A stretch of 49,761 nt of DNA from Gp6-AA40 sp035764385 (GCA_035764385.1 DASTZI010000377.1:1-49761), one strand, 5' to 3'; shown: positions 40,582 through 49,392, counted from the stretch's first letter. Numbers and translations are program-made. The notes: generated by a model not told the origin, from the letters alone.

Positions 40582-42729
40582 CTATGGCCGCGTCATGACG
40601 ATCACCGAGCGCGCGTCGACGCGAGCCGTGGATCCCGCGGTGAACGTCTCGTGCCGTTCGCCGACCTCAGTGGCAGTATCCACGACGACGGTCCATGCCT
40701 TGCCAAACGACATGGGCGGGAGCACGAAATCGAGCGGCTCGTAGTGGGCATTGAACAGCAGCAGGAACGAGCCATCGCGCACGCGTCTGCCATCGTCATC
40801 GAGCTCGTGCAGCTCGTCTCCGTTGAGAAAGACCATCAGCGACTTGACGAACCCCTGTTGCCAGTCCTCTTCGGACATCGGTTCGCCGTCGATGCGCAGC
40901 CACGCGAGGTCGCTGATCCCTTTGCCGCGAAGCGGCCGCCCCTTGAACCAGCCACGGCGCCGGAATGCCGGATGCGCATTCCGAAGACGGATCACCCGGC
41001 GCGTGAACTCGAACAGGCCGTGGTCGGGTGACTGCCAGTCGAACCAGGAAATCTCGTTGTCCTGGCAGTACGCGTTGTTGTTGCCCCGCTGCGTCCGGCC
41101 GATCTCGTCGCCGCCGACGAGCATCGGAATGCCTTGCGACAGCAGCAGCGTGGTGATGAAGTTGCGCTGCTGCCGCGCACGCAACGCCGTGATCGCCGGA
41201 TCATCAGTCGGCCCTTCGACGCCGCAGTTCCACGACCGGTTGTGGCTTTCGCCATCCTGGTTGTTCTCGCCGTTGGCCTCGTTGTGCTTCTCGTTGTACG
41301 AGACGAGGTCGCGCAGCGTGAAGCCGTCATGCGCGGTCACGAAGTTGACGCTGGCATACGGGCGGCGCCCGTCGTCTTGGTACAGGTCGGCACTGCCGGT
41401 GAAACGGTTCGCGAACTCGCCGAGCGTCTGGTCTTCGCCGCGCCAGTAGTCGCGGACGGTATCGCGGTATTTGCCGTTCCATTCGCACCACCGCACAGGA
41501 AAATTGCCAACTTGATAGCCGCCGCTGCCGAGGTCCCACGGCTCGGCGATCAGCTTCACGCACTGCAGCGTTGGATCCTGATGCACGACGTCAAAAAAAG
41601 CTGACAGACGATCGACGTCATAGAGTTCGCGAGCGAGCGTCGAGGCGAGGTCGAAACGGAATCCATCGACGTGCATCTCGCGGACCCAATAACGGAGCGA
41701 GTCCATGATGAGCTGGAGCACGTGCGGATGACGCATGTTCAACGTGTTTCCGGTTCCCGTGTAATCGAGGTAGTAGCGCGGTTCCTCTTCCGAGGTGCGG
41801 TAGTACGCCGCATTGTCGAGGCCCTTGAACGAGAGCATCGGACCGAGGTGATTCCCCTCGCCGGTGTGGTTGTAAACCACGTCGAGGATCACCTCCAGAC
41901 CAGCCTCGTGGAGCAGCTTCACCATCCCTTTGAATTCGCGAACGACCTCGATGGGATTCTGGACGGAGGCGTAATCGTTGTGCGGCGCGAAGAAGCCATA
42001 CGAGTGGTAGCCCCAGTAATTTCGCAGCCCCTTCTCGATCAAATGCTTTTCGTGAACGAACTGATGCACCGGCAGCAGCTCAACAGCCGTCACGCCGAGC
42101 GAGGTGAGATAGTCGATTGATGCCGGATGCGCGAGGCCCGCATACGTGCCGCGGAGATGCTTCGGAATTTCGTTGCGAAGCTTACTGAACCCCTTTACGT
42201 GGACTTCGTAGATCACGGTCTCGTGCAGCTTGCGCCCCGGCGCCTGGTCCTGGCCCCAGTCGAAGCTGTCATCGATGACCACCGATCTCGGAACGTACGC
42301 AGCGCTGTCGCGGTCGTCGCGCTGCAAGTCGTCGCCGCCCAGGGGATACGGAAAGACGGCGTCATTCCACTCGATGTCGCCGCTAATCGACTTCGCATAC
42401 GGATCGATCAACAGCTTCGCGGGATTGCAGCGCTGCCCCTCCGCCGGATTCCACGGCCCATGCACACGAAAACCGTAGCGCTGCGCAGGACCGATGCCAG
42501 AGAGGTACCCGTGCCAGCAGAACGCCGTACGCTCCGGCAAACGAATCCGCGTTTCGTGGCCACCGTCGTCGAACAGGCATAGATCGACGGCGTCTGCGAC
42601 CTCGGAAAAAACCGCGAAGTTGGTTCCGCGTCCGTCGCACGCCGCGCCGAGCGGGAACGGTTCGCCTGGCCGGATGGAAACCGCCGTTGCTGGTGCGCTG
42701 AAAGTGGCCGAAGTCGCGGGAGAGGTCAT
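40582..42729 (-). CDS. glgX: Glycogen debranching enzyme GlgX (isoamylase-type, GH13)
   Basis: 715 residues from ATG 42729. An N-terminal CBM48 (about 18-130, GTNFAVFSEVADAVDLCLFD) precedes the GH13 barrel. Catalytic residues are visible as the nucleophile Asp360 (DGFRFDLAS), the acid/base Glu396 (IAEPWDLG) and Asp468 (TAHDGF). YNHTGEGN near 286-293 is the usual GH13 region I. The enzyme cuts alpha-1,6 branches of glycogen after phosphorylase trimming, in the cytoplasm. No other glycogen gene is adjacent. The length is normal for GlgX/TreX. Confidence 0.95.
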   Translation of the reverse strand: MTSPATSATFSAPATAVSIRPGEPFPLGAACDGRGTNFAVFSEVADAVDLCLFDDGGHETRIRLPERTAFCWHGYLSGIGPAQRYGFRVHGPWNPAEGQRCNPAKLLIDPYAKSISGDIEWNDAVFPYPLGGDDLQRDDRDSAAYVPRSVVIDDSFDWGQDQAPGRKLHETVIYEVHVKGFSKLRNEIPKHLRGTYAGLAHPASIDYLTSLGVTAVELLPVHQFVHEKHLIEKGLRNYWGYHSYGFFAPHNDYASVQNPIEVVREFKGMVKLLHEAGLEVILDVVYNHTGEGNHLGPMLSFKGLDNAAYYRTSEEEPRYYLDYTGTGNTLNMRHPHVLQLIMDSLRYWVREMHVDGFRFDLASTLARELYDVDRLSAFFDVVHQDPTLQCVKLIAEPWDLGSGGYQVGNFPVRWCEWNGKYRDTVRDYWRGEDQTLGEFANRFTGSADLYQDDGRRPYASVNFVTAHDGFTLRDLVSYNEKHNEANGENNQDGESHNRSWNCGVEGPTDDPAITALRARQQRNFITTLLLSQGIPMLVGGDEIGRTQRGNNNAYCQDNEISWFDWQSPDHGLFEFTRRVIRLRNAHPAFRRRGWFKGRPLRGKGISDLAWLRIDGEPMSEEDWQQGFVKSLMVFLNGDELHELDDDGRRVRDGSFLLLFNAHYEPLDFVLPPMSFGKAWTVVVDTATEVGERHETFTAGSTARVDARSVIVMTRP

Positions 42730-42788
42730 ATCCACTCCCGCTCTGCAATCCCAGCGCCGGATTCTGGCAAATCCCAAAGCGGGATTTG

Positions 42789-43670
42789 CTACTGCTGCTC
42801 GATCTGATAGCCCCGCTGCCGGAGCAACGCCAGCAATCCCTGTGGGCCGACGACGTGCGCCGCACCGACGATCACAAAGCACGGCGTGGAGCGTTTCAGA
42901 CACGCGTCGAGCTGCGGCATCCAGTTGCGGTTCCGTTCGGTGATCAGAGAGTTGTAGGCCGCCGGGTTGTCGGTGAACGACATCAGGAGCATTTTCTCGA
43001 TCGCCGCGGCATCGCCGCTCTGCCACGCCGTCAGCAACGTCCGCAAACTCGTTTTCTCCGTTTCCATCTCGGCGAGTTCGCTGCGTAACAGTTGCTCCTG
43101 CATCGCGTCCGGCATTTTGTCGAACCGATCGATCTGGTATTGCACGGTTTCCAAACCGATGACCTGCTTTCGGCCATCGGTCGCGAGGTTATAGAAGTGC
43201 TTGTCGAGTCCGAGCTCCGGGTCGAGTCCCGCCGATTGCGCACCGAGCGCTTCGAGCATCAGCGTCACCATCCACGGCTTCATCGGCTGAATCAGCTCGA
43301 GCGCGAGCGGCGTGCCCTTCAACTTCTCGGCAACGAGTGCGGCGGTTTCCCGGGAGACGGCGCTGCTGAATGTGCGGCCGTCCGTGTACATCCCTTTCGC
43401 GAGCAGGCCGAGGCCTCCTGCCAACGGATCGGCCTCCGCCAGGTCGATCTCTTCGACCAGCACGCTCGACGCATCGAAGGCTCGTTGATAGACCGGATTG
43501 AGCGGATAGGCATCGGCCGTCAGCGCGTGGACCGATCCGGCCAGATACATAACGTTGGCACCGGACTGGACTTTCCAGAGAAAGCTATGGCCGCGTGTCT
43601 GCGCCGCCGCGCCGCCGGCGAGAACAAGTGCGAGGAGGACGGCCGTGAAGAATCGGTTGACGATCCGCAT
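42789..43670 (-). CDS. TraB/GumN family protein
   Basis: 293 residues from ATG 43670; a GTG at 43688 is a longer alternative. A signal peptide covers about 1-24 (ending GGAAAQ). Family motifs are present: FLWKVQSGANVMYLAGSVH at the start, a central GLDKHFYNLA with GLETVQYQ, and a C-terminal FVIVGAAHVVGPQGLLALL. TraB/GumN proteins are predicted metalloproteases (Tiki-like) with GxxH/E motifs, here AGSVH, VEEIDL and GAAHVVG. The protein likely acts in the periplasm. The plasmid-pheromone role of the founding TraB is not implied. Confidence 0.88.
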   Translation of the reverse strand: MRIVNRFFTAVLLALVLAGGAAAQTRGHSFLWKVQSGANVMYLAGSVHALTADAYPLNPVYQRAFDASSVLVEEIDLAEADPLAGGLGLLAKGMYTDGRTFSSAVSRETAALVAEKLKGTPLALELIQPMKPWMVTLMLEALGAQSAGLDPELGLDKHFYNLATDGRKQVIGLETVQYQIDRFDKMPDAMQEQLLRSELAEMETEKTSLRTLLTAWQSGDAAAIEKMLLMSFTDNPAAYNSLITERNRNWMPQLDACLKRSTPCFVIVGAAHVVGPQGLLALLRQRGYQIEQQ

Positions 43671-43693
43671 GGCCAAATTATCGGTCACCTGTA

Positions 43694-43748
43694 GGGCGAG
43701 CCTTTATGGCTCGCCCGGCGTGATTAGCGCAAACCTTGTGGTTTGCGC
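43694..43748. repeat. Two adjacent palindromes with different arms
   Basis: GGGCGAGCC-TTTAT-GGCTCGCCC (43694-43716) is followed 10 bases later by GCGCAAACC-TTGT-GGTTTGCGC (43727-43748). Both are perfect, with unrelated arms. They fill most of the gap between the SYLF and TraB/GumN genes. The second has the same arms as 35488-35510. Confidence 0.75.
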
Positions 43749-43750
43749 GC

Positions 43751-44473
43751 CTACTTCCGTCGATCAGTCGCTGCGGGAGCCGCAGTTCCCGACGTCGCCC
43801 TGGGGTTGCTGCCGAGCGTATTCAGGAACGAAGTCGCGGCATCCAATTTCGCGCCGCTGCCGTTGAGCACGTCGGCCGGCACGGGGTTCCCGTACGCATC
43901 GGTGTTCGAGTCCTTGTCGGCTTTCAGCGCGCCTCCGGACAGGTTGATGCCCGCGAACACTCCCTTGCTGCGGGAATACGACAGGACCGTCGCGAGCGTT
44001 CCCGTCGTGCTGGCCGACGCCGCCCGCCCAACGGGGCCCGCGGCGACCGATGCGTCGGCGCCGAGAGACACTTTATTGTTCAGCATCTTCCCCGCGGCGT
44101 CTCGATCGGTCACCAGAAGCACGAGGTCGATTTCCTGGGCGCCGGCCTGAAACCCCCAACTACCTTTTTCTAGCTCCATGAATACCGGAGAGCTCCAGCC
44201 GTTCGCGGTGCGGCAGCTCATCACGCCCTTGCCATATTCGCCGCCGATGATGAATGCGGCCTTCTTCATGTCGGGAATGACGATCACGCACGCAGCCTTC
44301 TGCCAGAGATCTTCCGGGATGCCGTTGTCGGCGTTGCGGATGGCAGTGACCACGCCGGCGGCATCGTTGAGACGCTTCTGTTCGCCGGTCGAAAGCGCCG
44401 CAAATGCGGTCGTGACAGTCAACGAGGAGAGAACAACTGAGAGCCCAGCGGCTCGCGCAATGCGCAAAGACAT
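43751..44473 (-). CDS. SYLF-domain (Ysc84-type) lipid-binding secreted protein
   Basis: 240 residues from ATG 44473. A signal peptide covers about 1-25. The SYLF domain (about 30-205) contains the pattern of the Ysc84 family: IPEDLWQKAACVIVIPDMKKAAFIIG in shortened form, GKGVMSCR, PVFMELEKGSWGFQAGAQ, and YSRSKGVFAGINLSGGAL. Eukaryotic SYLF proteins bind phosphoinositides and actin; bacterial members are secreted and uncharacterised. The last 30 residues are disordered. It follows the terminator of the ammonium operon on the same strand and has its own GGGGGTG ribosome-binding site. Confidence 0.9.
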   Translation of the reverse strand: MSLRIARAAGLSVVLSSLTVTTAFAALSTGEQKRLNDAAGVVTAIRNADNGIPEDLWQKAACVIVIPDMKKAAFIIGGEYGKGVMSCRTANGWSSPVFMELEKGSWGFQAGAQEIDLVLLVTDRDAAGKMLNNKVSLGADASVAAGPVGRAASASTTGTLATVLSYSRSKGVFAGINLSGGALKADKDSNTDAYGNPVPADVLNGSGAKLDAATSFLNTLGSNPRATSGTAAPAATDRRK

Positions 44474-44580
44474 ACAACACCCCCGGGCGGACGCTTCCAA
44501 ATTCGATGCCGCTCACGCGCGCGCCTCCCTTCTTCAGGCGGCCTCCCGGGGCATATCGCGACTGACGAGCGGCGTACGCG

Positions 44581-44608
44581 AAAAAAGGCCAGGATTGCTC
44601 CTGGCCTT
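44581..44608 (-). terminator. Intrinsic terminator of the amt operon
   Basis: On the minus strand a perfect 10-base stem (AAGGCCAGGA/TCCTGGCCTT) with a 4-base loop is followed by a run of six T. It lies 30 bases after the permease stop. The 29 bases 44580-44608 are identical to 49329-49357. Confidence 0.85.
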
Positions 44609-44638
44609 TCTCCGTGCCGCGCTCCGACACAGTGCCGC

Positions 44639-46477
44639 TTAGCGTGCGGCAAACAGGAGCAACGCGCTCTCCGCGTAGATCAGCGCCGCCATCAGCGCCA
44701 TGATCTGCATGATGATCGGCGTCATCTCTTTGATCCACTGGATCGGCGTGTACGCCGCGTCTACGTCCCGCTGAATAAACGCAAACGCCACAACAGATTG
44801 TGCGCACCCGATGTGCGTCCAGCAGCCGCCGAGCGCATAACCCGCGATCTGTGCCATCGCGAAGAACTGCACCACGGTCGTGCTGAGTCCATGGAGGCCG
44901 CGTGAGGCAAAGTCCGCAACGATGTTGTTGTCGAGAATGGCCGATAGGAACGTGCTCGCAACGAACTGCGCGAATGCCACGTGCGCCTGGCCCAGTGCGG
45001 CCGTTCCGGCGACGATGAGACCCTGGAGGACGTCGAAGAAGCCGGCGCTCGTCAGCAGCGTAATCGAGAGAAACAGCGGGAACAGGAAATAGTACTCTGC
45101 GTACTCCTGCCTCGCCTCGCGGAGTGCCAGCGCTCGCATTTTCGGAATGCGCGCGATGGCCGGCAACGCCGCAACGAACCCGGCAAACGACGCCAGGAAC
45201 AACGGCACGTTGTTGTAAACCGTATGTGCAACGAGCAGCGCGATGAACGGGATGAGTGAGAGTGCTCCGAGCCGCTGCGCGCGCTTCCGCATTTCCGCCA
45301 TCGAGGCCAGCACCTCGTCGACGGCAAGTTCGGCGCGGAACGCCTCCTCGTCGCGCCCCGCCGCCGCGTACAGGTAGTGACGGTCGAGGCCGTCGGCGAG
45401 CTCGTCAGAGGCGAAATGACCGAGCAGGAGGCGGCGGACATCGGGGCCGAGCTCGGAATGCACGAGGGCGAGTCCCAGCGATTCACCGCGCTGAATCCGC
45501 TCCAGTACCGGTTGCAGCTGATCGCCCAGAACATCCGAGTGTCCTTCGACGAGCTCGATCGGCGTCATCACCTCGCCGTGCCGCGTCGCCTGCAGAAAGC
45601 GAACGTCTTCGGCGTTCGCGTCGATGACGTCCATCTCGTCGAGCGACACTTGTTGGCCCGAGAGACGCCCGCGGAGGTGCCACGCGACCATGACGAAGCT
45701 GGTGATCGCGACGGGCGCACCGTAATACAAGAAGAACGCGTTGGTCAGCGTCGGATACAGGTTCGCCTTCATGATGAGGTTCGGCGGCTCACCGTACGCG
45801 GTCCACACGCCGCAGATCGTCGTCACCGCGGTACAGACCATTACCGCGTAGCGAATGGCTGCGGTCGGTGCGGCCGCGAGCATCAGGATGATCACGAACG
45901 TCCGGATCGTCAGTCCGATCATCGACACGCCCCCGAGCAGACCTGATGCGAGGGCAACAACCGCCGTCACAGCGGTGATCGTCGGTAGGATTGCTCCGCG
46001 ATAGCGCCGCAGCAAGAGAAACGTGATGCCTTCGAGGACGCGCGTCTGCGCGATGACGGCGACCATCAGCGTCAGGCCGAGAATGAACAACATCGTGTCG
46101 GCGTGGATCAGATCGTCGAGGCCGCTGAACGTCAGCACGTGGTGGTGAATCCACGCATTCCATCCCTGCTGCGCGATCTCCACGTGCCACGCCGACGTCG
46201 GCAGGCGCGAGAACGTCGCAACGATAACGAACAACATTCCGTACGTGAGCGCGTTCTTATGAATCTGGTAGCGGAACGATCCGAGGACGAACAGGCCGAG
46301 GATGGTCGCCATCACCTCGGTGGCGAGCAGCCACACAGGCAGCGTGACGCCACTGGACGCAATCCCCGCTGCGACCGCGACGCACACGCCGACAGACCAT
46401 GCCGACGACAGCATGGTGACCGGCGGCGGCTCAGTGTCTATCGGGGAAACCGGTTCGTGCGTCGCTGCAACTTCCAC
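44639..46477 (-). CDS. SLC13/ArsB-NhaD-type (ion transporter superfamily) permease
   Basis: 612 residues if begun at GTG 46477; ATG 46414, which follows the stop of the preceding small gene, is an equally good start. About twelve membrane segments lie in two halves, around a cytoplasmic region at about 275-395 with charged helices. Each half has a re-entrant type motif: ICGVWTAYGEPPNLIMKA in the first, and SAILDNNIVADF with GGCWTHIGCAQS in the second. The family exchanges Na+ or H+ with anions or carboxylates. Being last in the ammonium operon, it may balance ions or import a carbon skeleton, which is inference. Confidence 0.82.
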   Translation of the reverse strand: MEVAATHEPVSPIDTEPPPVTMLSSAWSVGVCVAVAAGIASSGVTLPVWLLATEVMATILGLFVLGSFRYQIHKNALTYGMLFVIVATFSRLPTSAWHVEIAQQGWNAWIHHHVLTFSGLDDLIHADTMLFILGLTLMVAVIAQTRVLEGITFLLLRRYRGAILPTITAVTAVVALASGLLGGVSMIGLTIRTFVIILMLAAAPTAAIRYAVMVCTAVTTICGVWTAYGEPPNLIMKANLYPTLTNAFFLYYGAPVAITSFVMVAWHLRGRLSGQQVSLDEMDVIDANAEDVRFLQATRHGEVMTPIELVEGHSDVLGDQLQPVLERIQRGESLGLALVHSELGPDVRRLLLGHFASDELADGLDRHYLYAAAGRDEEAFRAELAVDEVLASMAEMRKRAQRLGALSLIPFIALLVAHTVYNNVPLFLASFAGFVAALPAIARIPKMRALALREARQEYAEYYFLFPLFLSITLLTSAGFFDVLQGLIVAGTAALGQAHVAFAQFVASTFLSAILDNNIVADFASRGLHGLSTTVVQFFAMAQIAGYALGGCWTHIGCAQSVVAFAFIQRDVDAAYTPIQWIKEMTPIIMQIMALMAALIYAESALLLFAAR

Positions 46478-46590
46478 GTGAGGAGACCGGCCGTCACCAG
46501 GCCCGCGGCGATGGGGAAAATGGGTACGCCGACCTTAATCAGCGCGGCAGCAACGACGATGGAGGAGCCGATAAAGAATTTCCAACTCAT
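46438..46590 (-). CDS. Small membrane protein of the amt operon
   Basis: 50 residues, begun at ATG 46590 with GAGGGGCGG just upstream. A hydrophobic stretch (about residues 8-40, IVVAAALIKVGVPIFPIAAG and on) forms one long or two short membrane segments. It ends in a basic tail (QRRTNRFPR). It lies 8 bases after the TPR gene and overlaps the longest form of the permease gene. I do not recognise a family. Position between a tail-anchored TPR protein and a permease suggests a membrane-complex partner. Confidence 0.6.
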   Translation of the reverse strand: MSWKFFIGSSIVVAAALIKVGVPIFPIAAGLVTAGLLTWKLQRRTNRFPR

Positions 46591-46598
46591 GCCGCCCC

Positions 46599-47117
46599 TC
46601 AATGCCACAGCATGACGATGAAAATCAGCGCGATCATCGCCGCCACCGCGATCGTCGGCCTCGTCAGCGGCTTGGTCCACTCGACGTTGCGGATGCTCGA
46701 GTGTTGCAGCTGCCGGATCTCTTTCATCTGCTTCCGAGCGATTGCCAGCTGAAACGGGTTCGTGGCGATGTCCGCCGCCCGCCGCGTTTCCTCTTCGGCG
46801 CGATTGAGGGCACGGAGCCGATAGTGAAGCTCCGCGTACTTCAACTGCGCCCAGAAGTTCTCCGGCTCGATAGCGCGCGCCTCTTCGAGCGCATCCATCG
46901 ACTTGTAGACGTCGTAACCGACGGCGTACGCCATGCCCAGGCACGTCCGGAGATCGGCGTTGTCCGGTTCGGCAAGGCATGCCGCCTTCAGTTGATCGAT
47001 GTAGACGGCGAGATCCGTCTTTGACACCGAGTACGGATCGCGCCACGGAACCGGGGGCAGCGAACGACCGCGGGGCTCGAGCCCCGCGGTCGCCTTGATC
47101 ACCAGTGCTGCAGACAT
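46599..47117 (-). CDS. Tail-anchored TPR-like protein of the amt operon
   Basis: 172 residues from ATG 47117, 5 bases after the amt stop. Helical TPR-like repeats lie at about 38-115 (IDQLKAACLAEPDNADLRTC, then SMDALEEARAIEPENFWAQL). A single C-terminal membrane segment (about 152-171, TIAVAAMIALIFIVML) would anchor it with the TPRs in the cytoplasm. A GLEPRGRSL segment near the N-terminus is encoded by a perfect 28-base palindrome. The tight operon position suggests it links Amt or the permease to a soluble partner, as GlnK does elsewhere, but this is speculation. Confidence 0.7.
   Translation of the reverse strand: MSAALVIKATAGLEPRGRSLPPVPWRDPYSVSKTDLAVYIDQLKAACLAEPDNADLRTCLGMAYAVGYDVYKSMDALEEARAIEPENFWAQLKYAELHYRLRALNRAEEETRRAADIATNPFQLAIARKQMKEIRQLQHSSIRNVEWTKPLTRPTIAVAAMIALIFIVMLWH
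47065..47092. repeat. Perfect 28-base palindrome inside the TPR gene
   Basis: The sequence reads CGACCGCGGGGCTC on one side and its exact complement on the other, with no spacer. It is translated in frame near the protein N-terminus and belongs with the other arm-varying palindromes of the window. Confidence 0.75.
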
Positions 47118-47122
47118 GCCGG

Positions 47123-48808
47123 CTACGCCGCTCCGCTTTCGGCCAACGCATCTTTCCTCAACACGAACTCCGGATAGCCGAGCGCGCCCATTTCCGGAAT
47201 GTCGAGCCCCTGCAGTTCGACTTCCGGCGTGACGCGATGACCCCACACGGCTTCGAGAATCGCGTTCAGCACGAAGCTGAAGGAGAAGACGAAGCCGAGC
47301 AGCGTTGCGACGCCGATCAACTGCGCGACAAGCTGCCCCGCGTCGCCGTAAAACAAGCCGGTCACCGACCCGGGAACGCCGTTCCACGCGCCCGCATAGT
47401 TGCTCGTCCCATCGGCAAACAAACCGACTGAGATCACGCCCCAGATACCGTTCGTCCCGTGCACTGAGATCGCGCCAACCACATCGTCCAGCTTCGCCGT
47501 GCGCTCGATGAACTCGCACGAGAGACACACGAGAACGCCCGCGACCAGGCCAATGATGACCGATGCCATCGGGTTGACGAATCCGCTTGGCGCGGTGATC
47601 GCCACGAGACCGGCGAGAAACGCGTTGCCCGTCATCGACGCGTCAGGCTTCCCGTACCGGATCCACATGTAATACATGCCGCTGAAGGATCCTGCCATGC
47701 CGGCGAGCATCGTGTTCACCGCGACCGAGCTGATACGGAGGTTGCCGCTCGTCGCCGCGCCAAGCGTCGAGCCTGGATTGAATCCGAACCAGCCGAACGC
47801 AAGGATGAAACAGCCGAGCAGCACGAGGACGATGTCGTGACCGGGAATCGCATTAGGCTTTCCCTGGCGCGTGAACTTGCCGATGCGCGGGCCGATGATG
47901 ATCGCCATTGCCAGGGCTGTGACACCGCCGACCGAATGCACAACGCCGGAACCGGCGAAGTCGCAATAGCCGTGTCCGAGGCCATAGCTGGCGCCGAGCG
48001 TCGCGAGCCATCCACCACCCCAGGCCCAGTTGGCGAATATCGGGTAGATGAACGCGCCCATGAAGAGCGACGACAGGACGAACGCGGAGTACTTCCACCG
48101 CTCCGCCGCCGTGCCGGTGACGATGGTGAGCGCCGTATCCATGAAGACCATCTGGAAGAGGAACATCACCATGACGCCGACGTCATAGGTGGCACCACCC
48201 AGGAACATCCCCTGCGTGCCGAAGAGCCCCCAGTTCTTGCCGAACAGGCTGATTGCGACCTCGTGATTCAACGGCGCCAGACCGCCGAGGTTTGTGTTCG
48301 GCGCGACGCCGCCCATCTGGATCGCGAATCCGATGATCCAGTACGCCGCCATACCAACGCCGTACACCATGAAATTCATCATCATCGTGTGGTTGGCGTT
48401 CTTCGCGCGCGCGAGGCCGGTCTCGACGATCGCGAAACCCGCCTGCATGAACATCACGAGGAAGCCGGTAACGAGCGTCCAGATGAAGTTCGACGCGATG
48501 ACGTTCTGACCGACGGTATTCACTAAATCATCGAGAGCAAGACCCTTCTTTGGATCGCTCACTGGGATGTCGTTCACCGTTCCGGTGATGGTGCCGGCCG
48601 GATCGCCCTTCGCCTTGTCCTCAGGCTTCGGGCCGGATATGGCTTTGAGATCCTCGGCCGTGATGGCCGTCGCCGCGGTAGCCGCAGCGGGTGCAGGTTG
48701 CGCAGCAGCCGGTGGCGGCGCGGCCGGCGCTGGAGCCGGCGTCTGAGCCACCGCGATGCCTGCGCCCATTAACCACGCAAGAGCAATAGCTAGTACCAGT
48801 CTATTCAT
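47123..48808 (-). CDS. amt: Ammonium transporter Amt
   Basis: 561 residues from ATG 48808, preceded by GAGGGGG. A signal peptide (about 1-22) and an Ala/Pro-rich region (23-50) lead to an N-terminal extension. The Amt fold starts near residue 105. The twin pore histidines are His291 (CDFAGSGVVHSVGG) and His450 (HGTNGIWG), matching E. coli AmtB His168 and His318. Other hallmarks are MQAGFAIVETGLARAKN and the C-terminal GLDIPEMGALGYPEF, which regulates gating. Amt moves ammonium through the inner membrane. Typical proteins have about 400-450 residues, so the extension is large. No glnK gene is adjacent. Confidence 0.95.
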   Translation of the reverse strand: MNRLVLAIALAWLMGAGIAVAQTPAPAPAAPPPAAAQPAPAAATAATAITAEDLKAISGPKPEDKAKGDPAGTITGTVNDIPVSDPKKGLALDDLVNTVGQNVIASNFIWTLVTGFLVMFMQAGFAIVETGLARAKNANHTMMMNFMVYGVGMAAYWIIGFAIQMGGVAPNTNLGGLAPLNHEVAISLFGKNWGLFGTQGMFLGGATYDVGVMVMFLFQMVFMDTALTIVTGTAAERWKYSAFVLSSLFMGAFIYPIFANWAWGGGWLATLGASYGLGHGYCDFAGSGVVHSVGGVTALAMAIIIGPRIGKFTRQGKPNAIPGHDIVLVLLGCFILAFGWFGFNPGSTLGAATSGNLRISSVAVNTMLAGMAGSFSGMYYMWIRYGKPDASMTGNAFLAGLVAITAPSGFVNPMASVIIGLVAGVLVCLSCEFIERTAKLDDVVGAISVHGTNGIWGVISVGLFADGTSNYAGAWNGVPGSVTGLFYGDAGQLVAQLIGVATLLGFVFSFSFVLNAILEAVWGHRVTPEVELQGLDIPEMGALGYPEFVLRKDALAESGAA

Positions 48809-48819
48809 CGGCAACCCCC

Positions 48820-49002
48820 TCAGCGCTTCCAGACAGCGTATTTCTGATAGGCGGGGTTGAGGATTCCGAAAATCCCGCCGAGACTAATCGCAATACCGAC
48901 GAGCACAATGACGAGCCGCACGCCGTTTGCGGACGCGAAGCCGACGCTTCCCGCCGCCAACAAAAAGCCCGCGAGCGTAACAACGATTCCAACGAAAGCC
49001 AT
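48820..49002 (-). CDS. Small membrane protein upstream of amt
   Basis: 60 residues with two membrane segments (about 3-24 and 30-50) and a basic C-terminus (YQKYAVWKR). The start ATG 49002 has AGGGGGAA upstream. It lies 11 bases before amt, so the two are cotranscribed. I do not recognise a named family. The regular hydrophobic pattern and operon position support a real gene that could be an Amt-associated subunit. Confidence 0.65.
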   Translation of the reverse strand: MAFVGIVVTLAGFLLAAGSVGFASANGVRLVIVLVGIAISLGGIFGILNPAYQKYAVWKR

Positions 49003-49134
49003 GATTCCCCCTGCGTGTATGTGGCGAGAGTCGACCGAACTACTTGCGTCCCTCAGACGATGCCCGGTGGCATCGCCCGCGGCGCCCGCGCGCAGAATCT
49101 GGGAATATCAATCTGCGGCTGTGCATTTGTGGTG

Positions 49135-49150
49135 AGCAAGATCAACGCCA
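49135..49150 (-). promoter_or_regulatory. Candidate sigma-54 promoter of the amt operon
   Basis: On the minus strand the sequence TGGCGTTGATCTTGCT has GG and GC elements at exactly the -24/-12 spacing of the consensus TGGCAYR-N4-TTGCW, with three mismatches in the middle. It lies about 130 bases upstream of the first operon gene. Sigma-54 with NtrC control of amt is common, but no NtrC sites were recognised. Confidence 0.4.
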
Positions 49151-49329
49151 CGCATGTGCTGCGATGGCGATCGCGCTGAACGTTCCGATTTGCTGAAGAA
49201 AGCCGCAAGAGTGATCACGCATCTCTTTGATGCGTTCGAGGCGACGTCAAACGTTTATGGCTTTTTGTTTTTCCCTCACGACATTTGTGTCCGAATGCAA
49301 CGTTCGCACAGCGAAAAGGAAGCTAAATG

Positions 49330-49357
49330 AAAAAAGGCCAGGATTGCTCCTGGCCTT
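49330..49357 (-). terminator. Second copy of the amt-operon terminator, upstream of the operon
   Basis: Identical to 44581-44608: a 10-base stem, TTGC/GCAA loop and T6 on the minus strand. Here it would stop transcripts arriving from the right before the amt operon, or end a short leader RNA. Confidence 0.8.
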
Positions 49358-49392
49358 CCCGTCATCGCGAGTCGGGGCACACCGCCTCGCAT

